A stretch of 64,000 bases of DNA from Datisca glomerata (Eukaryota > Streptophyta > Magnoliopsida > Cucurbitales > Datiscaceae): assembly GCA_003255025.1 (NCBI GenBank), contig QANY01007217.1, positions 382,033 to 446,032 of the forward strand, in the 5' to 3' direction. The notes beneath the pieces are model-generated. The model was not told where the DNA came from, made no database searches, and saw nothing but the letters and a program-made list of their open reading frames with translations. Below, one piece after another: positions 48,964 through 59,820 of this stretch. Made by a program: the position numbers and the translations under genes. Numbering within the stretch: position 1 is the stretch's first letter; each line of letters starts with the position of its first letter.

Positions 48964-49794
48964 TCAGTTGGGAAGATCCTGATCATTGAAGCTGGTGAAT
49001 TTAGAAGAAAAATCCATCAAATAAAGCCCCCAAATCAATAAGACAGAGGACAACCAAAGTGGAAGAGGACCAAGCGTCCATAGCAACAAAGGGAAACTTA
49101 AGAAAAGCAGTCTGTTCCCAATAAAAACCATTACAAATCCTCTTTCCAATACCATTTCTGTATATCCAATAGTATGATATGTTACGGATACCTCAGCCTC
49201 AGACTCAGACTTAGACTCAGCCTCAGCCTCAGCCTCAGCCTCAGCGTCAGAAGGAAGGTTTAATAATAAACCAGTATCAATAAGGAAGCCAAGCCCCAAA
49301 GAGCTGCATAAGAAGCTAATCAACAAAAGTATCAAAGCTGATACATACTTGAGACCATAAATAGAACCTGACTGTAACTGAGATCCAAAAGACTTAGATT
49401 TGAAGAGATGACTACTCTTATACGCATTGTTAGTAAGAGCAGCTAGTGCTAAGCTAATGATAATTGCTATGGAGGCTGTCAAAATGGACACCATCTGATT
49501 ATTTCTCAAGCTTTGAAGTGCTACCACACATTTCTTAGGATCATCACCCTTCATCAAAACAACACAAAGGTTCATGTTAATTAATTACCTCATTAATCGA
49601 AATTTGGAAGTGATATTAACATAAGAAATTACCTCTTTAAGGTGGAAAAACCAGCGTTTCCTAGTGCGAGAGTTAATTCCAATAGTGGTATCAAGAGGTT
49701 TGTTCTTAAAGGAATGCCATAAATAGGAATGGTAACCCACTGTAAGGAAGAGGCTAAAGGGTACCAATATTGTATCCAAATAAACCTCTCCCAT
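48964..49794 (-). CDS. DUF599 family membrane protein
   Basis: Two exons on the minus strand: 49,633-49,794 and 48,964-49,548, joined in phase 0 by a GT-AG intron, 248 residues in total. The start is ATG 49,794 (MGEVYLDTILVPFSLFLTVG). The protein has an N-terminal membrane segment, YHSYLWHSFKNKP, the conserved RKRWF segment before the intron, then LQSLRNNQMVSILTASIAII and two to three further membrane segments, matching plant DUF599 proteins of about 230-260 residues. The family has no established biochemical role. An unusual acidic run of Glu-Ala and Glu-Ser repeats (residues about 155-173) lies in a loop between membrane segments and is encoded by a CAGCCT-type hexanucleotide repeat. The alternative start MNLCVV at 49,575 lies in the intron and is less likely. 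Confidence 0.85.
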
Positions 49795-49866
49795 TATTCC
49801 AATTTTTGGTTGGTTTTAAGGCTCTGAAATGGGTTGGGGATTGGTACCCAGAAACAAGCCATCTTC

Positions 49867-49874
49867 TATTTATA
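49867..49874 (-). promoter_or_regulatory. TATA box of the DUF599 gene
   Basis: Minus strand reads TATAAATA, 73 bp upstream of the start ATG. Initiation would be expected near 49,837, giving a leader of about 40 bases. Confidence 0.6.
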
Positions 49875-50595
49875 AGCATGCCAATATATATATCATAGTT
49901 GTGAATTGATTATAGTGAATTCTACGTCACTAATTAAATACATTAACAAATGCTTAGTGAATAGTATTATTAGGTAGAGTGGTCTCTCAGAGTATAATAT
50001 GGAACATGTATAGTATAGTGGACATTTTTAAGAACTAAAGATTATGTTTGTTTAAGTACATGCTGCTGTTACTGGCTAATACTTTTGGTTTCCACTTTTC
50101 AATTATAAAATGCCAACAACAACAACCTTATTTGGGGAAACAATATTCAAAATACGATTCCAAAATTATATTTTTGATAATTCAATTAAATATTAAATAT
50201 AGATAAATTATCATATTTTTAACAAATTGTGATAATTGACCATGATTATTAATCCAACTCATAATATTTGTAGTTACGATATAGTTATCTAATTGTGACA
50301 ATTGACCATGAATCATTTAGGTGACAACCGATCACATTCAATCTTTAGTTCATGCGACTTAGTGTTCAGTTTTTACCAATTCTCTTTTCTATTTAACGAA
50401 AAACATTGTGTGCAATTGGTTACGACGTCGTTTGAATGGCATAAAAAAGAAGTTGAGGTGTACGTGTCTTTTTCTTCGTTTTATTTTGATGAGCTCTTCT
50501 GGTCAACGGAAGAGAACTCTGGAGTCTCGACCTTTACCATCTACAAAGAGGAAACGAGAGAGAAGGGATTGTTGGTTCTTGTACGTTTGTGAGGG
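49875..50595. other. divergent intergenic region and 5' region of the GOST gene
   Basis: The DUF599 and GOST genes are transcribed away from each other from this roughly 0.8-kb region. A 94-codon open frame with ATG at 50,308 ends at 50,592, three bases before the GOST start. If transcription begins upstream of 50,308 it would be an upstream ORF. I see no clear TATA box for the GOST gene. Confidence 0.5.
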
Positions 50596-53500
50596 ATGGG
50601 ACTGAGAAGCCCTCAATCCAGAAAGGGCTGGAAGCTATCGTATATTGTGGGGTTAGTGCTCTTATGCAACGGTATCACAGATGTTAGAGCTTCTATACAC
50701 GAGTACAGAAACGAAGCTTTTAGCCCTAAGTCTAATGCATTATTTTTCCATGGCGGCAGTGAAGGCCTTTTCGCTTCTAAGAAACTCGATTCTTCTTCTC
50801 CAACTTCCCATGAGAAAACCCTCAAAGGCAAGTCGTTTATCAGGTAAGCAGTTACTATTTCTCTTTCTAGCCCTCTACTTATTGATTGTTATTTTCTTTT
50901 TCTAAATGGAAATTTCTATTTATTATGGGTGCTTCGTTCTCTTACTTTACTATACAATGCCACACGCTCATATCGATTTCCTTGGAGATCAGATTTTCTT
51001 CGATAAGCAGAAGGTTGCTTTAATTAAGTTCAGTAAGCCAAAATTCTGAAGAAAAGAAAAAAAAGCTCTAGCAACCTAAATTTATGTTTTCATTACCTTG
51101 AGTCAAGATCTATATCATAATGCATTATTAAATCTTATATCATGTTTTTCTCGTCTCCAAGAATGAATATCGCACTTTGTTGACAAATAAAGTAATGTTA
51201 ATAGACATTATCAGTGGTTAAGAACTTTTTCTGTAACGTGTTTTGATTCATTCACTCTTTTTTTCCTGGTTTGCCGAGTATTTATCCCAAAGAGGTTGTT
51301 TACATGATGGATTACTTATGTGAACTTTTCTAGGTTTGAATCTGTTAGTTTTGTGAGGACGAAAGAATATGCTAGTAAGCAAAATGCAATGCAGCAGAAT
51401 ACTGGATTGGTGGAAGCCATTATACTTGAAGTAAAAGATAGGGACAGAATTGGAGGTTCTTTCCTTAAATCTGATGTAATATGTTGCACCCCCGCTCTTC
51501 ATGAAGCTGGGTCCTGTAAGTTAGGAGAGGTTATTATCAACACGAAACAGGACAACCCTGACTGGCCTAAGCGGATCAAAACATTCTTTGAAGGAAAAGG
51601 TGAAGTGGCTAAAATTCCTACTCAAGATGTTGAAATAGGAAGTACCGGAATGTACTACCTTTATTTTATGATCTGCGATACTCTACAAAATGGTACATTG
51701 ATTAAGGGAAGGACAGTGTGGAGGAACCCTCACGGTTATCTACCTGGGAAGATGGCTCCTTTAATGCCATTATACGGCTTCATGTCTTTAGCTTACCTTT
51801 TACTTGGCCTAATCTGGTTTCTAAGGTTTGTTCAGTATTGGAAGGATATCATACAGTTGCACTATCACATTACAGCAGTTATTGCTCTTGGAATGTGTGA
51901 GATGGCTGTATGGTACTTTGAGTATGCCAATTTTAATTCAACCGGAGGTAGGCCAATAGGGATTACTTTGTGGGCAGTAACCTTTAGCTCTGTCAAGAAG
52001 ACTTTGTCTCGCCTTCTTCTGTTGGTGGTTTCTATGGGCTATGGTGTTGTTAGGCCAACCCTAGGTGGCATAACCTTTAAAGTACTTCTCTTGGGCTTGG
52101 TCTATTTTGTCGCAACAGAAGCGCTTGAGCTTGTTGAACATTTGGGGAACATTAATGATTTCTCTGGAAAAACAAAGTTGTTTCTGGTTCTACCTGTGGC
52201 ATTCTTGGATTCCTGCTTTATTCTGTGGATTTTTTCGTCATTGGCAAGAACCTTAGAAAAGCTTCAGGTAATAGTAATGTGTCATTATATCCTTTTATCT
52301 ATGCAATAACAGCGTCTTCGTTAATGATTATCTATATGTTGTACCCGATCCAATTGTCCAATTGTATTCAAAGTTTGGGGGGCGCGGTGGGGGGGATAGA
52401 TGGGTGTAGCTTCTGTATATGGAATTATGCAGTAATGCTTTGAACTTATATTTGCTGTTAAATTGAACTGCAATCACTTTTTTTGTTACCTTTAGCCGTA
52501 GGTGTCTGAGAATTCCAGTCCATTAAACATCAAAGCTTGTAGGTTAATTTTCCTGCTACTTTTAGATGATTCGTTCTGCCTCCTCTTTTCTTCTTTTGCT
52601 GGATGCAGATGAGGAGAAACATGGCTAAGCTGGAGCTATACCGAAAATTTACCAATTTTCTTGCTGTGTCTATACTACTCTCCATCTTTTGGATTGGCTT
52701 CGAGGTAAAATATATATATACTTTTTTAACTTTTACTTCGAAGTGATATTGGTTACTCAATTTATTTTACAAGTGATTTCTCCTTATTGTATAATAGCCA
52801 ATGGAAGTTGTTAGATTGATCTGAGTTTTCTCTCTCTACTTTTATCTCAATTATAATCAGTAGCTCGATTCCAACACTTGTCAAGAGAACTTAATTGATA
52901 AGACTAAAAAGTAGTACTTAATTTCGAAGATTACTTCTTGTGTTGACTCAGCTCTACTTCAATGCAACTGATCCATTGAGCGAGCTGTGGAAAATTGCCT
53001 GGATTATTCCTGCTTTCTGGACTCTGCTTTCATTTTCTCTCCTATCTGTGATCTGTCTCCTCTGGGCTCCTTCAAGCAACCCTACTAGGTATGCACAAAT
53101 GACAATTGACAACACACTAGCACTCTCTTTTGTTATTTTTCCTTTCGAATTTTATGCTACTTATTATTTGGATTTACCTTTTAGTGTATAGATTACTGAT
53201 CAATTTATTTATTTTTTGGGAATGAAGCCAGCATATTATCACTCACTAGTACTTATTATATCGGTTCCTAATTATGCAGTTCTTTTTAGAAGTGTCATAG
53301 ATAGAACTGAGGGAGTATTGTACCCTCTGTCTGTGTGCTACTTACAGCTAATTGTCAGAATGTACCGTTGTTTTGACCAAGTTTATCTCTAAAGAGAGTA
53401 GTATGTGCTTCAGATATAGAGAAATTGCACATTTCAGAACCAGTTTGTTAGACTTGGAATTCTGTGTGCGCTTTCCTTTCTTTCATTCTGAGAGTTCATA

Positions 53501-53749
53501 GAGAAAACATGAGTGAGAGCAATAGCACGCATTTTGCATTATTTTGTATATATAGACGGAAACTAGAGTTGCATAACACTATGGAGTGGCTTTTACAATT
53601 ATAGGTATGCATACTCAGAGGAGGCAGGGGACAACTTTGACGAAGAGGGGATTGCTTTGACAAGTGGGGGAGATATGATTACTAAACTTGAAAGGAAAGA
53701 TCATGCATACGGACTTGGAGAGGATCTTGAAGAGGATAAACGAGAATAG
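50596..53749 (+). CDS. GOST / lung seven-transmembrane receptor family protein (GPR107/TMEM87-like)
   Basis: Five exons: 50,596-50,843, 51,334-52,267, 52,609-52,704, 52,952-53,088 and 53,605-53,749. All junctions are GT-AG and in frame, giving 519 residues. An N-terminal signal peptide (KLSYIVGLVLLCNGITDVRA) precedes a luminal domain with paired cysteines and an NGT glycosylation site near residue 202. Seven membrane segments begin at about residue 226 (LMPLYGFMSLAYLLLGLIWF). Conserved family words are present: HYHITAVIALGMCEMAVWY, VVRPTLGG, and YFNATDPLSELW before the last segments. The cytosolic tail is acidic and begins YAYSEEAG. Family members reside in the Golgi and endosomes and act in membrane traffic; plant members have been listed as candidate G-protein-coupled receptors. 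The ligand is unknown. Confidence 0.92.
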
Positions 53750-54702
53750 ATATTTGCCGCCCCTGCCTCTCAGTGTAAAGATGAGTAGATCGTGGAGCTT
53801 CAGTTTCCATTGGGGAATCTGTAAATGTTGAGATGATGCAATCCATTTTGTATGTTGAACAATTGGAGAAATATGAACAAGAAAAGAAAAGAAGAAAACG
53901 ACAGAGCAACTTCAGTATGAGCTGAGTTATAGCCCTCAACTTGTGTATACTGAGGTGGACAGAAATCGACTCATACCCATCTGCTCAGAATATATCAACG
54001 ATTTACTTGTACTCTTTTTCTAAATTAGAAAGATGACAGAAGGATTTAACATATATGGATGTTGTTTTGTCTCCTTTTTTCGAAAATGAATACAAAATCG
54101 CTCTTACTGCAATCTGAGCTTCCCATTCTTGAAGAGAACAGGGGGTTACATTCTATGGCCTCACCTGTGTATGAAAAACTTGAAACATAATAGACAAACG
54201 CGGATGAATTGGAGGGACCTCCTATAATTTTGAAACTGTAATATTGTCCTGATTTAGACGTCATTATGTAGTTACCTCCATTCTGATATTAAGCTGCAAA
54301 GTGAAGAGATATCATTGAAAGCCAACAAATTTCACTCAATCTCCATGTTCACCCACCAGTATGAACAGCCAATTTTTGTTTTTAAATATTCATCTAATTT
54401 AAATCAGGATCCACGTTAGTTTGAAACTGTCGTTACTCTCAAAAGAATATTATGTTGTTGATACTCCATTAGGTAAACTTTTATGTTGTTTTTGTTTTTT
54501 TGGTCTTAAAACTCTTAGCCGAGTACCTTAACCAAGTTCCACTTACATATATTATTAAACTCTTGGCAAACTAAATGGGGGCGCATGTTTGGAGCATACC
54601 GCGTGAAATAAATGAGTTCCAAAATAAATCTTCATGCTTAAGGGATCGAAAGAGGGGAAGAAAAAGGATAAGTCAACTTGGGATTGGCCATTATTGTGGT
54701 AA
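53750..54702. other. GOST 3' region and intergenic spacer
   Basis: No further gene supported. The first part should hold the GOST 3' untranslated region. Confidence 0.5.
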
Positions 54703-54710
54703 TATAAAAA
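54703..54710 (+). promoter_or_regulatory. TATA box of the His/Cys-rich gene
   Basis: TATAAAAA at 54,703-54,710 suggests a start of transcription near 54,735. An AGTCAA (reverse W-box core) lies at about 54,671. The 330-bp distance to the ATG is explained if an intron lies in the 5' leader: donor CAG|GTACTG at 54,889 and acceptor at about 55,034 or 55,041. Confidence 0.45.
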
Positions 54711-55066
54711 CCGGAATCATAGGTTAAGGGAAGCATTGATTTTAGAGAACAGAATTTTCTTTGGGATTTCATCTATCTTCCTAGACGATTTTGATCCCCC
54801 CACTCTTGAGTTTCAGCTATTCGAGTTTAGGTCCTCTCAAGTTTCGCACTTGAAACATCATCTTCAGATTCGAAAACTTGGTTTACAGGTACTGCCAGCT
54901 ATGTTCTATTGCTTATTTTGAAAAAAAAGCAATGCAAAAACTTAGTTTTCGCCTGATCGTGTAGAAGAATTGCAGGATAGAAGGGTATGTTTCATGTGGG
55001 GTTTTTAATGGGTGATTTTTTTATTTGTTTTTAGTTCGTAGGTGAAGTGAATTTTGAAGTAAGAAG

Positions 55067-55261
55067 ATGGGGCATCATCATCATCACCACCACCATCATA
55101 ATGAGGATCCATGTTTAGCGATTTGCTGTTGTCCATGTTTTATGGTGTCTTATCTGTTGAGGGGTATCGGCAGCTGCATCTTCATCGCTTGTTACCCTCT
55201 CCTCCATTGCTTTGGATTGGAATACCATGATCACCGCCACCACCACCACCATTGTGATTGA
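55067..55261 (+). CDS. 64-residue histidine- and cysteine-rich small protein
   Basis: A single open frame starts at ATG 55,067. The protein has nine consecutive histidines (residues 3-11), a PCLAICCCPCFMVSYLL segment, a hydrophobic middle (GSCIFIACYPLLHCFG) and a second histidine-rich end (HDHRHHHHHCD). There are nine cysteines in 64 residues. The central segment is long enough to sit in or on a membrane. The CCC cluster could be acylated, and both His tails could bind metals such as zinc, copper or nickel; this is inference. I recall similar small His/Cys-rich proteins in dicots but no assigned function. The biased but organised composition, a TATA box and a plausible leader intron favour a real gene. 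Mixed CAT/CAC codons argue against simple repeat slippage. Confidence 0.7.
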   Translation: MGHHHHHHHHHNEDPCLAICCCPCFMVSYLLRGIGSCIFIACYPLLHCFGLEYHDHRHHHHHCD

Positions 55262-56666
55262 GGGTTTGTGCTTATTTGTGTTGCCCATGTACCAATTGTG
55301 TTACAAAACATAGTACCCTTGTGTGATTGATTCTATTTTCTTCTTTTGTTTTTTGAGCGTCAAGATTTGATTTTTATTTTCCACAAAGCCCTATGGAATT
55401 TACGAATGAATTATTAAGAGTTTGAGATTGTACCTCTGTGAATCTGTATATTTTTCCTGTGTTATCAAGTAATTTTAGTTTGTAGTGCCTCTGCATTTGG
55501 GATCAGAATGCCATTTATTGGTAGACAAGCTTCAGTTTTTTCCATCCTGTGTCATATTTAATTCACTGCTGAGTGCTGCCTGCCTGCTCATGTTATGATA
55601 TTTGCTGTGTTGATTAAGAACACGACACGAAACATCTTTTCAGAAACAACAGATATGTCGATTTGTCTAAAAGCTCATCAAGTACGAATATGAGATCCCA
55701 CTTTCTTTTTCTTTTTTTCCTTTTGTCTTCTTACATTCACTAGTGGAGGATTTCAACTTCCTTTTATACAAATGCTTACAAATAATTGACCGCACAACAA
55801 TATAACAATCTGATGTTTTGTACGTGTGTATGAGCAATGGCGGGTTATGAATCTTCCATGCTATTGTCAACGTATGTAACTGGTTCTCCTGAATCCATTA
55901 GCTCTCCATTTAACAGTAATTTTTAGTGACAGGTTTCTTTCATTCTTGTGGTTGTAAATCAAAACTCCTACCTTATATAAGTAATTTCAGTCGATATTTT
56001 TCTCTATTAGATGGAAAAGGACGACACTGATATTTTATTTAGGTTTATCTAGGTGAACACGGCACCCGTGTTCACGCGCACATACAACAAGTTTTCATCT
56101 TCAGCCATTGTTCATTGTAATAAGAAAGACTTCCTTGACAAAAACACTGTTTACGACCAATTGTGTTGTACAATTTGAATATTCTGTACTCCTAACTCTA
56201 CTAATAACTCCAGAAAGAAAAAGTAAACATTATAACAGAGGAAAAAACAAACTCAAACTTGAGCATCCCACACAACAAAGGTTAATCCTAAATTGGGGTT
56301 TCCGTCTATATGACTGGCTTGTCGATGCTCTCATCTATCCCACCAAAACCAAAACCAATACAGAGCGAAACAGCGGCGTAGATTCTGAAGTTGTCTCACA
56401 AACCATTAACCATGTCTTTCAACAATGCTTCTTTTTGAGATCTTGATACAAAGTTAAAGAGTCGTCCGGTAATCCTCACCCCCTGGCGCATTTCAGGAAA
56501 ATGTTACTCACCATCTTCCACTAAATTTAAAAACAAAAGAAACAGCCCTTCCCTGGAATCAGTACAAGGGGACAATGCCAGTCTGACAACCACTGCTCAT
56601 TCCCGAGCTAGACATAGTTCAAGAAATTGTACTCAATAAGAATCAAACTCACCTTTAACAATCACG
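55262..56666. other. intergenic region with a perfect hairpin
   Basis: No gene supported. It holds the 3' region of the small His/Cys-rich gene and the 3' region of the FAX3-like gene. A perfect inverted repeat with 10-bp arms (GTGAACACGG / CCGTGTTCAC) and a 3-base loop lies at 56,053-56,075. Confidence 0.5.
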
Positions 56667-59153
56667 CTAATTATCTGTATCTCTCTTCAAGTTCGACTCT
56701 TTTTCCCAGCGACCATCGCGCATGATACGATATATGTAGAACGCCACCATCAATCCACTGTAAGAAAAAGAAAGATCATCAAACATTAGACTCTTCTCAG
56801 CATAACACAAATACCGGCTTGATCAAATAATGTGGGGAGAGAGAGATGCATCAGTAGCCATACACAGCAATATGAAAACTCAATGAGAACTACGTGAGAG
56901 ACATCACAAGTTAATTAGGTTATTCATAAAATCTTATTGAATATCCAACTGCTCCTTAGGCCATTAGAAATGCCATCAAGTAACTGGTCAACAAACTACA
57001 TTGACAATATTAACCAGTGCCAATGGGAGTTTAAACAGTGAATCAAACCCATTTATTACAATCACACAACTACATATATATATATATATATCTGTGTGTG
57101 TGTGTGTGTCTTCCCAACTACTCAACCTCACAGAGAGAAAGAAGAATATTAAGAACCTGATAAAGGTTGTTAAATAACTAACAAGCGACGATCTCTGCAG
57201 GAAAAAATAAGAAACAAATGTTAGAAGGAATTCTTCAGTCCAAGAGGGGATACAAAACAGATAAATATCAATTTCAATACTTAAACTTCTGGGTACTCGC
57301 CTGAGACAGCAAGCGTATCTCTCTTGTAAATATGATAGCAGATATAGCTGCAGTCCAACATTTCATTTACAAATGATTCAAAATACTCATCATAAACAAA
57401 TTACCGACTAGAATCTCATAAAAGAGGAAAAAACATTAAAATTAAGGAGAACATTTCATCTTCAATCAACAATTTGTAATTTGAAAAGAAAAAAAGACAG
57501 ACTTCTCTATTTTTCCATTCTACTTTTGGAAAACCAACAAAACGATGTCATGGCAGGAGAATGCCAAGGCATTTCAAGAACATTCACATTTGACTCCAAT
57601 CCAAACGATAACCAAGAAGGTTGATGAAGATGAACATAAAACTAGTAGTATAAGATTATCTATTTAACATGTTTAGTTGTGCATGTAGACGATATACCAA
57701 CCTGCCTGCCCTGTCAATGCTATAGGAGATGACTTTCCTCTTTTATATGATCGTAAACTTGAAATACTTAAAGTCAGCAGTGCACCACCAAGAATAACAC
57801 CAAATCTAATGGCGGCAGTACTTCCTGTTAGCATGAAGGAAAGAAAACCACCCAGAGAAAGAGCCAAACCTGCAAACAATCATAAAGGCCGTCTTACAAA
57901 AGTTAAAGGAGATAAAATGGTAATAACGATAGAATAAGAAAGAAAGATGGTTGGTTTTTTGAGGAATCCCGGCCTCCCAAACGAACAACTCAAGACTCAT
58001 AGTTTCAATTATAAAGTCTCCCTCTTGCGCCTCTTCTTCATTCATTTGCTCTCTTAAGTAGAGGAGATTACATCCAGCAAGTTAATCCGACTAAATTTCA
58101 TTATAAACTATGCATTACCATAAGGTACCCCGAGGTAAAAATCTTGAACCCGGGAAATCTCTCTGAGGTCATCAGTCGATGAGGTAAAGGTTTCCACAAT
58201 CTCCCTCACTTCTTCTGGGGAGTTCTCTGCGGCTGTGGAAAGGAATTCTCTCCCTTCTTCACTGATTTCTTTAGCTATCACACTCAAATCATGGCTCGCC
58301 TTATCTGCTTGTATTTTCAACTGCTCTGAAGTTTCTTTTAAAATAATCAGTGCTTTCTTTGAGTATACCTCATAAGCTTCTTCAGAAATGCCTTTCATCT
58401 TTAAGGCTTGTTCTTTGAAAGAAGCCAGTGTCCGTTTCCAAGCTTCCTGTGATTCTTCTACCTCAGAGTTCAGACTATCAGTTTCCTTCTCAACTTCAAT
58501 TTCTGAATGCTTCTGAAAGTAAATATAGCAAGAACATCATAGCGCGAAGGTGAAAATATTAAAAATTCGGACATACTCGCTCACAAAACTTAAAAAGCAA
58601 AATTAACCTTTGATCAGTCATCTACTAATATTAATCAGTCTAATCAAAAGCAACCCCTCAAAACCACCCTTAGACAAAACAAAGTCAGTTAAGCATCTTT
58701 CAAATCTCCTAAAAATAACAATTCCATCGCGATATTATCTGATTACTCACTTCATCAAAGTTCAAACACTTTGCACGCATGGACGCATTTGCTTAAGATG
58801 CATAAATAGGAAGAAATTCATTGGGGGGGGGGGGATCGAGTTATAAAGATATAGAAGAGAACCGTGGCGATTAAAATTGAGCATACCGAATCTTCATGTG
58901 AAGCTGCAAAAGAGACCACTGAATGGCTCCAAGACCTCCGTCCATCCGAAGAAATAAAACGAAATCCATGAGCTTTGACAGAGAAACTATTGAGGGCGAC
59001 AGAAAGTCTAAGGCAGCGAGGTCTAAGCTGCGGACCGAATCGTAGAGATGGGAATGGGCAGGAGTGTAAAAAAGCCGTCTTGTTCATTATCAGCATTGGA
59101 CATGAACGAGCGTTGGGGTTAGGGTTTAAGACAGAAAGCGACTCAGGGGTCAT
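56667..59153 (-). CDS. FAX3: plastid fatty acid export protein, FAX3-like (Tmem_14 family)
   Basis: Six exons on the minus strand: 58,887-59,153, 58,119-58,512, 57,702-57,869, 57,301-57,347, 57,157-57,194 and 56,667-56,757. They sum to 1005 nt, 334 residues, close to the length I recall for plant FAX3. Residues 1-75 or so are Ser/Arg-rich and poor in acid, a plastid transit peptide. Residues 90-210 are charged amphipathic helices (SEQLKIQADKASHDLSVIAK). From about 222 comes the Tmem_14 domain with small-residue-rich membrane helices (GGFLSFMLTGSTAAIRFGVI). FAX proteins move free fatty acids across the plastid inner envelope for lipid assembly in the ER. The start at 59,153 is chosen because a TATA box lies upstream at 59,278-59,285; the in-frame ATG at 59,369 lies beyond it. 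Intron 4 appears to use a GC donor (CAG|GCGAGT). Confidence 0.9.
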
Positions 59154-59277
59154 AGTGATCGGGTGCCAACTGCCAACCCCTACAGAAGATAAAAATACAG
59201 AAAAAGATATGGAGCCAGAGATTGAGAGATGACAGAGGCGAAGATGACGATGTTTAGAATGCAGGGGGGTTATGGAG

Positions 59278-59285
59278 TATTTATA
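59278..59285 (-). promoter_or_regulatory. TATA box of the FAX3-like gene
   Basis: Minus strand reads TATAAATA within CCTGTATAAATACTCC. Initiation near 59,250 gives a leader of about 95 bases to ATG 59,153. Confidence 0.65.
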
Positions 59286-59369
59286 CAGGACATGAATGTA
59301 AGCTTTTGGGAATGGAAAACTTGAGAGAGTGAAAGAGAACCTAGTTCTGATGTCGTCACACGTAACCAA

Positions 59370-59781
59370 ACCAATTGTAAATGTGTAAGGCGCACTCTCA
59401 GTAGCACGTGCTACTGGCTTCTTTGATATAATAAAAGAATAGATTTCATTTCAATCAGGAGTCCTGCGAATCTGATTTTTAACATAAAATTTAAACCAAA
59501 TTGATATTTATAGTATTATCAAATAAAGATTTAACTGATCAATTATGTATATATAAATTAAAACGATCATAAAATAATTTATCGGTTCAGTCAGATTTTA
59601 CGATCCACCAAAAATTTTTACTTTTATTTTTTAAGAGTGCCATCAATGAGTTTAATCATACATATTTAATTTTTTTAATGTTTTCATGCATTATAATAAG
59701 AACTCACAAAAATTATAACATGTAAATTAAATATTAAAGAGATGAGAGAAATGTGAGAAATAGGAAATGAGAAAAATGAGA

Positions 59782-59820
<39 letters not shown>

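Noticed and set aside
51718..51900. Open frame within GOST exon 2
   Set aside because: Alternative frame of a clearly conserved exon.
54736..54921. Open frame upstream of the His/Cys-rich gene
   Set aside because: It falls in the predicted 5' leader, lacks a convincing start and resembles no protein; a leader intron explains the region better.
58975..59232. Plus-strand open frame opposite FAX3-like exon 1
   Set aside because: Antisense shadow of the transit-peptide exon; no homology or promoter evidence.
59154..59369. Upstream in-frame extension of the FAX3-like protein starting at 59,369
   Set aside because: The TATA box at 59,278-59,285 lies inside it, and the extended N-terminus does not fit a transit peptide start.
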